Shown piece after piece: positions 1-6,731 of a stretch of DNA of 10,291 nucleotides. Below the pieces are notes generated by a model. The model had not been told where the DNA came from and made no database searches. It was given only the letters and a program-made list of their open reading frames with translations. The DNA is from an uncultured Sulfurovum sp. (lineage in GTDB: Bacteria; Campylobacterota; Campylobacteria; Campylobacterales; Sulfurovaceae). The stretch is from the NCBI GenBank assembly GCA_947311605.1, contig CAMZLC010000028.1, positions 1 through 10,291 on the forward strand, given 5' to 3'. A program made the position numbers and the translations under genes. Within the stretch, counting starts at the first letter, position 1. Every line of letters begins with the position of its first letter.

Positions 1-1
1 T

Positions 2-325
2 GCTATCAAGCAGCATCTCATACCTCATAATGTTTCAAAAAATTATAAAAACTTTGTGTATGCAAATGAAGCAGACTTGTTAAATGTAGCACTCTTTGGC
101 AGAACAGCAAAAGAGTGGGGAGATGTAAATCCTGACAAGATAGGAAACATGAGAGACTATGCTAGCGTAGAACAGCTTGTTGTGCTTGCCAATTTGGAAT
201 CACTCAATGCAGAATTTATTAAACAAACTATGCCTCCTGTAACACGCTTAAAAAGATTAAATGAAATTGCTATTGAGCAGCTAGAATTGCTTTTAAAGTA
301 TAAAAAAACCAAAGTATTAAAATAA
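2..325 (+). CDS. KilA-N domain-type protein, C-terminal fragment (5' end outside window)
   Basis: The reading frame is open from the left edge and ends with TAA at 323-325, so only about the last 107 residues are visible. The stretch around YANEADLLNVALFG, then TAKEWGD, IRDY-like MRDY and EQLVVLANLESLNA, resembles the C-terminal part of bacterial KilA-N domain proteins. That family is phage-derived or accessory, is thought to bind DNA and has no established cellular role. The N-terminal KilA-N fold itself would lie upstream of the window. A GTG at 56 is in frame but the protein continues upstream of it, so it is not the start. The gene is AT-rich, unlike the radical SAM gene 10 nt downstream, which suggests acquired DNA. 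Family assignment is by pattern recognition and moderately sure. Confidence 0.6.
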   Translation, partial: AIKQHLIPHNVSKNYKNFVYANEADLLNVALFGRTAKEWGDVNPDKIGNMRDYASVEQLVVLANLESLNAEFIKQTMPPVTRLKRLNEIAIEQLELLLKYKKTKVLK

Positions 326-335
326 AGGAAATGTT

Positions 336-1250
336 ATGAACCCTATCATCTTCGGCCCTATCCACTCCCGCCGTTTTGGAAAATCACTCGGCATCGATCT
401 GAGCCCCGGCACCAAGCAGTGCAACTATGACTGTGTCTACTGCGAGCTGGATCCCGCCAAGACGGTGGATGGCTATACGCTGGTGCTGAGTGTGGAGGAG
501 ATCGTAGAGGCGGTAGAGGCGGCGTTGGCGGCGCATGGGGATATTGATGTGCTTACTATCACCGCCAATGGTGAACCTACCCTCTATCCTCACCTATATC
601 AACTCATCCAGGCGATCAACCGCATCAAGGGAGAGACCCAGACCCTCATCCTCAGCAACGGCAGCACCATAGCAGACCCCGAGGTGCAGGAGGCTCTGTT
701 GCTGGTCGATACCGTGAAGCTCTCGCTTGACTGCGCCACGCAAAAGTGTCTCAAGCGGATCGACCGGATGCATGCAGGCATCACGATCGAGAATATCAAG
801 CAGGGCATGCTGGATTTCGAAGCCAAAACGACCCACCCCCTCATCATAGAGATACTGATCGTCGAAGGGATCAATGACAAGCCACGGGAGATCGAGGCAC
901 TCAATGCCTTTTTGCTGCAGCTCTCCCCCGACCGTATCGATCTGGGTACCATCGACCGTCCCCCTGCCTACGCAGTCAAACCCATCAGTTATGAAAAACT
1001 CCTGACACTCTCCAGACTCTTTGATCCCTCTCTGGCTGTGCATATCACCCAGAGAAAGATAGTAGAGGGTACACCTGCTACCTACAGCATTGAGGAGATT
1101 CTAGGCACATTGAAAAAGCGTCCGCTAACTGCAGAGGATATCGATATTTTGTTCGATACGCAGAGCCGAAGAGCACTGGAAAACCTCCTAAAGGAAGGGG
1201 AAATCATCAAAACTGAGAACAATGGCGTGATTTTTTACACAATTCCCTAA
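336..1250 (+). CDS. Radical SAM protein, COG0731-like
   Basis: A 304-residue protein with the radical SAM cluster motif CX3CX2C at Cys29, Cys33 and Cys36 (CNYDCVYC). These cysteines should hold a [4Fe-4S] cluster that cleaves S-adenosylmethionine. The GEP motif at 79-81 (ANGEPTL) is the usual SAM-contacting element. The N-terminus (FGPIHSRRFGKSLGIDLSP) is typical of the COG0731-type group, related to wyosine-synthesis radical SAM enzymes but found in bacteria that do not make wyosine. The substrate is unknown. Residues from about 250 to 304 look like a small helical or winged-helix tail (ILGTLKKRPLTAEDIDILF, then RRALENLLKEGEI). The start is ATG with AAAGGA at 324-329. It lies 10 nt after the KilA-N gene but is far more GC-rich, so the adjacency is probably not functional. 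Confidence 0.85.
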   Translation: MNPIIFGPIHSRRFGKSLGIDLSPGTKQCNYDCVYCELDPAKTVDGYTLVLSVEEIVEAVEAALAAHGDIDVLTITANGEPTLYPHLYQLIQAINRIKGETQTLILSNGSTIADPEVQEALLLVDTVKLSLDCATQKCLKRIDRMHAGITIENIKQGMLDFEAKTTHPLIIEILIVEGINDKPREIEALNAFLLQLSPDRIDLGTIDRPPAYAVKPISYEKLLTLSRLFDPSLAVHITQRKIVEGTPATYSIEEILGTLKKRPLTAEDIDILFDTQSRRALENLLKEGEIIKTENNGVIFYTIP

Positions 1251-1257
1251 AATTCCA

Positions 1258-1286
1258 TTGACTTTAAAGGACTTTTTGACTATAAT
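1258..1286 (+). promoter_or_regulatory. Sigma-70-type promoter of tRNA-Asn
   Basis: TTGACT (1258-1263) and TATAAT (1281-1286) are separated by exactly 17 bp. The -10 is perfect and the -35 matches 5 of 6 consensus bases. Transcription should start near 1293, giving a leader of about 30 nt before the mature tRNA 5' end at 1323. The promoter begins 8 bp after the radical SAM stop codon. A strong consensus promoter fits a stable RNA gene. Confidence 0.8.
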
Positions 1287-1322
1287 CCTATCCACATTTC
1301 AAGCACTGTCTTGAGATTCTGT

Positions 1323-1397
<75 letters not shown>

Positions 1398-1425
1398 CTT
1401 CTTTATACTATTTTCCCACCCTTAT

Positions 1426-2292
1426 TCAATCAACAATCTTACTGACAGGCAACTCTACAATCGCCTTGGCACCATGCTCTTTGAGCTTGGGGATGACATA
1501 GCGCAGCGTACTTTGGTCAACGACTGCCATGACATCGACCCACTCTCCTTTGGCGAGATCAGAGACCGTGGGGTTTTCGCTGGGTAGGACTTGCAGGATC
1601 GCTTCGAGTTGTGCCTTCGGAGCATTGAGCATGAGGCAGGATTTTGGTTTGGCATCGATCACAGACTGGAGCATCATTACGATGCGTTCGATCTTGGCAC
1701 GCTTCTGGAGATCTTCATAGGCCTGCTTGTTGGCGATGAAGCGTGTGGTAGTCTCCAGTACGGTATCGATGATCTTGAGATTGTTCGCTCTCAGCGATGA
1801 GCCAGTTTCGGTGATCTCGACGATGGCATCTGCCAGATCGGGGACTTTGACCTCGGTCGTGCCCCAGCTGAACTCCACATTGACATGGATCCCTTTGGCA
1901 GTGAAATAGTCCTGCGTGAGATTCACCACCTCCGTGGCGATCGTCTTGCCCTCCAGATCCTCTGCACAGGTGTAGGGAGAGTCCTCTTTGACTGCCAAGA
2001 CCCACTTGATCGGCTTGAAGCTCTGTTTGGCGTAGATCAATTCGCAGACCTCGACCACCTCTGCCCTGTTTTCCTGTATCCAGTCCAGACCGGTGAGTCC
2101 ACAGTCCAGCTGACCCCCTTCCACATAGCGCGCCATCTCCTGCGCGCGAATCAGCATACAGCTCAGCTCAGGATCATCTACAGAGGGGTAATAGTTACGC
2201 TCTTTGACGCGAATATCATAGCCTGCCTCCTTGAATATCTTGATCGTTGCATCTTGTAGACTTCCTTTGGGTATTCCTAGTGTGAGTTCCAC
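1426..2292 (-). CDS. hisG: ATP phosphoribosyltransferase, long form
   Basis: HisG catalyses the first step of histidine biosynthesis: ATP plus PRPP gives N1-(5-phosphoribosyl)-ATP, in the cytoplasm. The N-terminus ELTLGIPKGSLQ and the signature TETGSSLRANNL (161-172), which forms the PRPP phosphate-binding loop, are diagnostic. At 288 residues it is the long form. Residues from about 213 to the end (KSCLMLNAP, then STLRYVIPKLKEHGAKAIVE) correspond to the C-terminal ACT-like domain that binds histidine for feedback inhibition, so no HisZ partner is expected. The frame extends 46 codons further upstream, but GTG at 2292 is preferred: AAAGGA lies about 6 nt before it and family homology begins there. 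It is convergent with tRNA-Asn, and no other his gene is in the window. Confidence 0.95.
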   Translation of the reverse strand: MELTLGIPKGSLQDATIKIFKEAGYDIRVKERNYYPSVDDPELSCMLIRAQEMARYVEGGQLDCGLTGLDWIQENRAEVVEVCELIYAKQSFKPIKWVLAVKEDSPYTCAEDLEGKTIATEVVNLTQDYFTAKGIHVNVEFSWGTTEVKVPDLADAIVEITETGSSLRANNLKIIDTVLETTTRFIANKQAYEDLQKRAKIERIVMMLQSVIDAKPKSCLMLNAPKAQLEAILQVLPSENPTVSDLAKGEWVDVMAVVDQSTLRYVIPKLKEHGAKAIVELPVSKIVD

Positions 2293-2335
2293 ATATTTTC
2301 CTTTATTTGATGGTTTGTTTGGCAATAGTATTAAA

Positions 2336-2341
2336 AGTATA
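2336..2341 (-). promoter_or_regulatory. Possible hisG -10 box
   Basis: On the minus strand TATACT (2341-2336) lies about 44 bp before the hisG GTG start, in an AT-rich region. The implied start near 2329 leaves a leader of about 37 nt. No good -35 hexamer sits 17 bp upstream. A competing TACTAT lies at 2330-2325. Weak evidence. Confidence 0.35.
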
Positions 2342-2393
2342 GTCAAATTGCATAAATTTTTCATTGATTCAGGTTGCTTAGATGTTTTGTGGC

Positions 2394-2399
2394 TATAAT
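2394..2399 (+). promoter_or_regulatory. Probable -10 box of the cold-shock gene
   Basis: TATAAT at 2394-2399 is a perfect -10 hexamer on the plus strand. No consensus -35 lies at 16-18 bp; TTGCTT (2374-2379) is too close. Transcription from here would start near 2406 and leave a leader of about 130 nt before the cold-shock gene, in keeping with the long leaders of many csp mRNAs. Confidence 0.5.
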
Positions 2400-2405
2400 A
2401 CTTGT

Positions 2406-2537
2406 GATGAAAGATGAGGCTAGAGTTCATCTTTAGTGTGAAAAGTGTGATTGAACTTTGTTCTGCCCGCTAGACCCCTGAAGACTCCCCCTATTTTGAC
2501 TCCACTTTTAAAGTGATTTTTTTACAAAGGCTATACA
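2406..2537 (+). promoter_or_regulatory. Long 5' leader of the cold-shock mRNA, possible RNA switch
   Basis: If transcription starts at the TATAAT at 2394-2399, the leader is about 130 nt. CTTTGT (2456-2461) can pair with ACAAAG (2524-2529), which overlaps the ribosome-binding site AAAGG (2526-2530). AAAAGTG (2441-2447) can pair with CACTTTT (2503-2509), a segment that can also fold locally as CACTTTTAAAGTG (2503-2515). These alternatives would suit a temperature-sensitive leader. No folding energy was computed. Confidence 0.3.
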
Positions 2538-2756
2538 ATGGCAGAAGTAGTAAATGGAACAGTAAAATGGTTCAACGATGAGAAGGGCTATGGATTCGTC
2601 CAGCCAGACAATGGTGGAAGCGATGTATTCGTTCACTTCAGACAAGTAAACAACCCGGACGGTGGTCGTGTATCACTTGCAGAAGGTCAAGCAGTCTCTT
2701 TTGAGATCGGCGAAGGTCAAAAAGGCCCACAAGCTGAAAATGTAACACCTCTCTAG
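2538..2756 (+). CDS. CspA-family cold-shock protein
   Basis: A 72-residue single cold-shock domain, the usual size for CspA-type proteins. Both nucleic-acid-binding motifs are intact: RNP1 KGYGFV (16-21) and RNP2 VFVHF (30-34). The aromatic WF at 11-12 also belongs to the binding surface. These proteins bind single-stranded RNA or DNA and melt mRNA secondary structure, mostly in the cold or during growth transitions. The ATG is preceded by AAAGG at 2526-2530. It is monocistronic, with its own promoter candidate, a long leader and a hairpin after the stop. Which csp paralogue it is cannot be told from the sequence alone. Confidence 0.95.
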   Translation: MAEVVNGTVKWFNDEKGYGFVQPDNGGSDVFVHFRQVNNPDGGRVSLAEGQAVSFEIGEGQKGPQAENVTPL

Positions 2757-2765
2757 GTTTACCCC

Positions 2766-2812
2766 GAGGCGCACAGCGTGTGCCTCATCTCCCCTTTTCT
2801 TTTTTCTTTATT
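2766..2812 (+). terminator. Probable rho-independent terminator of the cold-shock gene
   Basis: GAGGCGCAC (2766-2774) pairs with GTGTGCCTC (2778-2786) around a 3-nt AGC loop. This gives nine base pairs including one G-T. A T-rich tract runs from 2795 to about 2812. The T tract starts 8 nt after the stem, which is further than ideal. It starts 9 bp after the csp stop codon. Confidence 0.6.
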
Positions 2813-3692
2813 TCCCAAACTTTATCCGATTCAATATTTTTACCGCCAACAGTGTCATGACTGTACCTACAATCATCCATGGACTGATCTTTTCATCTAG
2901 AAATAGTACACTGAGTCCAATGGCAGAGAATGGCACCAAAAAGACAAAACTGCTCACCTCTCCTGCACCCAGCTTTTCTATCCCGATAAAGTAGACCGTA
3001 TTGGCAAAGGTCGTTGAGAGTAGCGAGATCAGCCCTATATGTAGCCAAAAGGTATCATCCAGCGATGTTAGATCTATCGCAGAGAGATCTATAAAAAAAA
3101 GCAAGTCCAGCACTACGCTCGTCACATAGAGATAAAAGGTAAACACCAGTGGCGAGAGTGTGCGGTTCTTGGCACTGATGATCGTTAGCAGTGCCCAGAA
3201 GAAGGCTGCCAACACAAAATAGAGGTTGTAGGTTACTAAGATCTCGGAGAGAGTTTTATTCCATATACCTAGGATTGTCACAACGCCTGCAGCACCCAGC
3301 ACCAACGCACCCAATTCTCTGCGCGTTACCTTTCTGCTGCCCATCAGTGCCAGCAGGACAAAGGTCATGATCGGTATCATGGTCGTCACAAAAGCCCCGC
3401 CCAGTGAGGCTGTTCCGAGTTTGGTTCCCAGAAAAAAATACTTCATATAGGCAAAGAAGCTCAAGGATGCCAGCAACACAATCCCAAACTCTCTCAGCGT
3501 GATCCTAAAGGAGTGCTTCATAGAGAGGATGATCGGTATCATGGTCACCGCCGTAATACCAAAACGGAAAAGTATCATATCATATTCATTAATATATCTT
3601 CCCAGTATCTTGACGCTCACCCAGCTCATCCCCCAGCCGATCATCGCCAGAAACATAAGAAAATAGAAGAAGTTGTTGTTTTTGGTTTGCAA
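2808..3692 (-). CDS. EamA/DMT-family inner-membrane transporter
   Basis: A 294-residue, very hydrophobic protein with about ten predicted membrane segments arranged as two repeats. The first repeat starts at residues 8-30 with FLAMIGWGMSWV and the second near 155-175 with LAAFFWALLTI. This is the layout of EamA (drug/metabolite transporter) permeases, which usually export metabolites or amino acids; the substrate cannot be predicted. The start chosen is TTG at 3692, just 2 nt after the preceding gene's stop, with AGCAGG a few bases upstream. The next ATG, 12 codons in, has no ribosome-binding site. It is co-transcribed with the AhpD-like gene and probably under the AraC-type regulator. Confidence 0.85.
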   Translation of the reverse strand: MQTKNNNFFYFLMFLAMIGWGMSWVSVKILGRYINEYDMILFRFGITAVTMIPIILSMKHSFRITLREFGIVLLASLSFFAYMKYFFLGTKLGTASLGGAFVTTMIPIMTFVLLALMGSRKVTRRELGALVLGAAGVVTILGIWNKTLSEILVTYNLYFVLAAFFWALLTIISAKNRTLSPLVFTFYLYVTSVVLDLLFFIDLSAIDLTSLDDTFWLHIGLISLLSTTFANTVYFIGIEKLGAGEVSSFVFLVPFSAIGLSVLFLDEKISPWMIVGTVMTLLAVKILNRIKFGK

Positions 3693-3694
3693 GA

Positions 3695-4243
3695 TTATGC
3701 CTGCTCTTTGACAAGGTAGGTGTTGAGTCGTCTGGCAATGCCGCTAAAGCCTGTACTGTAGGAGATGATCTGGTAAATGGTTCGGTCTGAGTAGCCTGCC
3801 TGATAGAGCGCATCAAAATCCTTCTGTGCAAAATGGTGGGAGTCATAGATGCTCTTGATTGCTTTCAGAAGAAGTAGTGTAAGTTTTTTGTCAAGCGGTA
3901 TTTTGGTTGGATCTTCCGTAAAGGCTTTGATCTGCCTCTCTGTTATACCGCTGTTTCGTAACATGGCGGTATTGAGGGCAATACAGTAAGGGTAATTCTC
4001 CTTCGTGGCAACATAGATCCGCATAAATGCAAACCAGAGCAGGGGCACCTCTGGATGGTTACGCGTGAGTTTCATCGGGTCAGTAAAACACTTCATCTCC
4101 TCCAGCGCGTGGGTCGCATGTATCTGCACATGCGGCATTATGCCACCCAGCATCTCTTCGAGGCTGTCGTATACTTCCTTAAGCTTGCCGGTAGCATCTT
4201 CCGGGGCAACCGGATGGCCGTACATTCTATGATCCGTCTGCAT
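3695..4243 (-). CDS. AhpD-like / carboxymuconolactone decarboxylase-fold protein with degenerate active site
   Basis: A 182-residue all-helical protein. The stretch KENYPYCIALNTAMLRNSGI (81-100) aligns with the AhpD core, normally CxxCxxxH as in CEYCIAAHTAML. Here the first Cys is Tyr84, the second is kept as Cys87, and the His is Asn91. The disulfide-forming pair of alkylhydroperoxidase AhpD is therefore absent, and a peroxidase role is unlikely. N-terminal residues (TGKLKEVYDSLEEMLGGIMPHVQ) are typical of the uncharacterised peroxidase-related branch. The reaction is unknown. The frame is open further upstream into the regulator gene, but ATG 4243 is preferred because AAGGA lies 8 nt before it and family similarity starts there. 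It lies 46 bp after the regulator gene and 2 nt before the EamA gene. Confidence 0.75.
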   Translation of the reverse strand: MQTDHRMYGHPVAPEDATGKLKEVYDSLEEMLGGIMPHVQIHATHALEEMKCFTDPMKLTRNHPEVPLLWFAFMRIYVATKENYPYCIALNTAMLRNSGITERQIKAFTEDPTKIPLDKKLTLLLLKAIKSIYDSHHFAQKDFDALYQAGYSDRTIYQIISYSTGFSGIARRLNTYLVKEQA

Positions 4244-4270
4244 GATATGATCCTTATGGTATTTTCCAGA

Positions 4271-4315
4271 AGTATAGCCTAAAGTACCATTATCTGTATA
4301 GAACGATATTGCTAT
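4271..4315 (-). promoter_or_regulatory. Promoter and putative AraC-type operator (copy 1) for the AhpD-like/EamA operon
   Basis: On the minus strand the 20-bp element ATAGCAATATCGTTCTATAC (4315-4296) is followed 19 bp later by a -10 hexamer TATACT (4276-4271). The ATG of the AhpD-like gene is at 4243. The element lies inside the last codons of the regulator gene and overlaps where a -35 box would be. A class II activator position is therefore implied. The same element, with one mismatch, occurs at the same distance from a -10 upstream of the regulator gene. Confidence 0.6.
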
Positions 4316-5102
4316 TTTGACTGATCTTGTGTGGCGTATAGCCATAGATGCGTTTGAAATGTCTGGTAAAGTGAGATTGGTCACTGAATCCATATTCCAA
4401 ACTTGCCTCTGCGATACTTTCGCCGGCTATAATCTTTTGTGTAGCCTGCTGGATACGGACAGAAAGTGCATACTGGTGCGGGGTGAGTCCGGTATACTTC
4501 TTGAATATACGCAAGAAGTGGTATTTGCTGATGCCTGCTTCTCGTGCAAGTGATGAAAGAGCGATACCTTTTTTGACAGAATCATGGATCAGCTCGATAC
4601 TGTGGGCTATCAGCTCCTTGCCGTCAGGATACTTCACCCGTACTTGTGTTTGCGCATAATGCAAAACAAGATAGGAGAGTGCTTCGAGCATGGCACTCTC
4701 TGTTTCCAGAGCATCCTCCCTGTAATATACACAGAGGAAAAATCTCCTCAGCAGGATATAGAGATGTCTATCCTCTATCACGTGACTTTCAAATAGCGGT
4801 TGACCATCGGTACAAAAAACTTCCTTGTATATCTGCCCCATAAGCTCTACCGTAGGATAGAAGTTTGTCAGACTCCACTCCTGCGCATTGCCTCCGTGTG
4901 CCTCCTCGGGATTGAGCACCCGTGTGCCGCCTCTATAAACAGGATGGGTTTGATTGCCATAACAGGAGAGGAAGAGACCCTTGTGCGTGATACCTACAGA
5001 ATATGTACTGTGATGATGACAGCTGAAATCCCTATTGAGTCCTTGAAAATTTTCAAAAAGGATAGGTTTGAGATCGTATGGTTTTTGTAGTGAGTTCATC
5101 AT
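4290..5102 (-). CDS. AraC/XylS-family transcriptional regulator
   Basis: About 270 residues from the chosen ATG. The N-terminal half is a cupin-like sensing domain (CHHHSTYSVGITHKG, then RVLNPEEAHGG). The C-terminal 100 residues carry the two helix-turn-helix motifs of the family: LSSLAREAGISKYHFLRIFK, and later GESIAEASLEYGFSDQSHFT followed by RHFKRIYGYTPH. The effector is unknown. The frame stays open upstream to an ATG at 5237, but that would add 45 residues encoded over the promoter and operator-like sequence, so a start at the tandem ATGs 5102/5099 is preferred. Neither has a good ribosome-binding site. The end of the gene carries operator copy 1. It probably regulates itself and the AhpD-like/EamA pair downstream. 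Confidence 0.88.
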   Translation of the reverse strand: MMNSLQKPYDLKPILFENFQGLNRDFSCHHHSTYSVGITHKGLFLSCYGNQTHPVYRGGTRVLNPEEAHGGNAQEWSLTNFYPTVELMGQIYKEVFCTDGQPLFESHVIEDRHLYILLRRFFLCVYYREDALETESAMLEALSYLVLHYAQTQVRVKYPDGKELIAHSIELIHDSVKKGIALSSLAREAGISKYHFLRIFKKYTGLTPHQYALSVRIQQATQKIIAGESIAEASLEYGFSDQSHFTRHFKRIYGYTPHKISQNSNIVLYR

Positions 5103-5107
5103 GATGT

Positions 5108-5152
5108 ATTGTAGCGTATTTGCAAAGGCATCGTATAGAACAATATTGCTAT
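5108..5152 (-). promoter_or_regulatory. Promoter and putative AraC-type operator (copy 2) of the regulator gene
   Basis: ATAGCAATATTGTTCTATAC (5152-5133, minus strand) matches operator copy 1 in 19 of 20 positions. A -10 hexamer TACAAT (5113-5108) follows after 19 bp, exactly as in copy 1. The predicted transcript start falls at 5101-5102, on the ATG itself, implying a leaderless mRNA. An alternative promoter, TTGACT (5168-5163), 17 bp, TATTGT (5145-5140), would place the same element over a -10 box and make it a repression site. Both readings point to autoregulation. Confidence 0.55.
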
Positions 5153-5253
5153 CCGCAGAGACAGTCAAGGAAGTGGAGACTTTCAGTCCCACATATGTAG
5201 GGCTTCTTGGCAAGTTGAGACTCTCTGCTGTCGCCACAAGTCCGCCAAAATGC

Positions 5254-5892
5254 CTAATGGATCAGGGTCTCCAGTCTCTCTCTTAGCTCTCCTACACTCC
5301 CAATCACGGACTTGTCTCTGCTGTGCTCTGTAAATCCCCAGTCCACCATCAGATAGTCCATGGCGGCTGCTTCAGCCGCATCCTCATCTCTGGGGCCGTC
5401 ACCTACAAAGATCGCCTCTTCGTTACTCTTGTCCAGCGCCAGCAGGATCTTGTAGAGCATATCGGGTGCAGGTTTGCCCGTAGAGACATCGTCAGCGCAG
5501 ACCACCGTATCAAAAAAGGACTCGATACTAAAGTGTCTCAGGGACTCCAGTGTAGAGATGCGGTAGGCATTGGTCGCCAGAGCGATCAGGGTGCCCTGCT
5601 CTTTGAGCCAGCCCAGTAGATCATAGATCCCCTCATAGAGAGCGAGTTCATGGGCATGGTTTTGGGTATAGTATTCGTTGAACCACTGCTCATGGATCGG
5701 TTCAAACGTTTCGATCTCATAGAAGTATGCTGCAGGGCTGATGCTGTGGTCATTGACTTTGGAGATGATCTGCTCGTGGGGCATGGGTGTCAGATCCATC
5801 TGTGCCCTTACATGGTTGATGGAGTTGGCGATGGTGCGGGAGCTGTCGATCAGCGTACCGTCCATATCGAAGATTACCAGAGACTTTTTCAT
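5254..5892 (-). CDS. HAD-superfamily phosphatase, phosphoglycolate phosphatase-like
   Basis: A 212-residue HAD hydrolase. Motif I is DMDGTLID with nucleophile Asp9 and general acid Asp11. Motif II is the Thr107-Asn108 pair in LATNA. Motif III is Lys140 in TGKPAPD. Motif IV is GDGPRDED with Asp165 and Asp169 for Mg2+ binding. The helical insertion after motif I (about residues 18-85) is a type C1 cap, as in phosphoglycolate phosphatase and related enzymes acting on small phosphorylated metabolites. The exact substrate cannot be read from sequence. It is the last gene of the four-gene operon and starts 2 nt after the psd stop codon (TAG at 5895-5897), so translational coupling is likely. Confidence 0.88.
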   Translation of the reverse strand: MKKSLVIFDMDGTLIDSSRTIANSINHVRAQMDLTPMPHEQIISKVNDHSISPAAYFYEIETFEPIHEQWFNEYYTQNHAHELALYEGIYDLLGWLKEQGTLIALATNAYRISTLESLRHFSIESFFDTVVCADDVSTGKPAPDMLYKILLALDKSNEEAIFVGDGPRDEDAAEAAAMDYLMVDWGFTEHSRDKSVIGSVGELRERLETLIH

Positions 5893-5894
5893 GC

Positions 5895-6731
5895 CTAGAT
5901 AAGCTTTCCGATAGGTTCACCAAAAGAGACTTTTTTGCCTATGCCTACGCTGTAGCTGAGTGTCTCTTTTTGGCTGAACATCAGAATCGTCGACCCCATC
6001 TCAAACCAGCCAAAAAGCTCACCGATCTGCAACCTGACCGGCGTCTCATAGGCGTAATAGCTGCGCTGTCTGGCATGGGCATTTGTCTTGAGGCGCTGCT
6101 CAAAGGCGACAACCATCTTGCCGACATTGAGCGCTCCCACCAATACGATATAGTGCTTGGCACCTTGCCTGTCACGGCACTCTAGTATGACGCGCTCATT
6201 TTCAATAAAAAGATTGAGCTTGTTTCTCAGCAGTGGCATATTGACAGGATAGAGCTTGCCGGGGATATGCAGTAGACTCAGCACCTCCAGATCAAAAGGC
6301 ATATGGTAGCGATGATAGTCTCTGGGGGAGAGGTAGAGATTGATATAGGCTCCCCCCTCCAGCTCTGCCAGATCCTTGGCATACCTGCCACTGAGCAGTG
6401 CCGCCAGATCATACGTCATGCCCTTGATCTGCATCGCCATGCTGTCATGCACTGTACCTACCTCAGTGACCAGTCCATCGCAAGGAGAGATGATCTCTCC
6501 CTGCTCCAGCGGCTGCTTTGGGGTGAGCCTGAAGCTTCGCGTGAAGAGTGCATTGAGGCTAGGATAGCGCTCCGGTGCTTCGAACTGGCTCATATCCAGT
6601 TTCATCAATTTGACATAACTTTGGTTGATAAAAGCCTGCACCTTGGGCGAAAACTCTCTGGAGGCAAATTTGCCAAACAGCTGAGAGATCAGGGAGCTGT
6701 AGTGTCTAGCCATCTGTTGCCAACTTTTCAT
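5895..6731 (-). CDS. psd: Phosphatidylserine decarboxylase proenzyme
   Basis: Psd converts phosphatidylserine to phosphatidylethanolamine at the inner membrane. The proenzyme cleaves itself within a GST motif and turns the Ser into the pyruvoyl cofactor. Here that motif is MGST at 245-248, with cleavage expected between Gly246 and Ser247. The other catalytic elements are present: Asp85 in SPCDG and His140/His143 in RDYHRYH. The C-terminal small subunit would be 32 residues (247-278). Length (278) is normal for the bacterial form. The first ATG (6731) overlaps the upstream gene by 26 bp. An ATG at 6713 would reduce that to 8 bp; neither has a strong ribosome-binding site, so the start is uncertain by 6 residues. 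Confidence 0.95.
   Translation of the reverse strand: MKSWQQMARHYSSLISQLFGKFASREFSPKVQAFINQSYVKLMKLDMSQFEAPERYPSLNALFTRSFRLTPKQPLEQGEIISPCDGLVTEVGTVHDSMAMQIKGMTYDLAALLSGRYAKDLAELEGGAYINLYLSPRDYHRYHMPFDLEVLSLLHIPGKLYPVNMPLLRNKLNLFIENERVILECRDRQGAKHYIVLVGALNVGKMVVAFEQRLKTNAHARQRSYYAYETPVRLQIGELFGWFEMGSTILMFSQKETLSYSVGIGKKVSFGEPIGKLI

Noticed and set aside
594..1043. Long minus-strand open frame (149 codons) opposite the radical SAM gene
   Set aside because: It is the mirror of a well-supported gene, has no ribosome-binding site and encodes nothing recognisable.
2293..2430. 46-codon upstream extension of hisG
   Set aside because: It has no family homology and a clear ribosome-binding site precedes the internal GTG at 2292.
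2503..2523. CACTTTTAAAGTG followed by a T-run as a terminator upstream of the cold-shock gene
   Set aside because: After allowing a loop only about four pairs remain, and it lies just before the start codon; leader folding is a better explanation.
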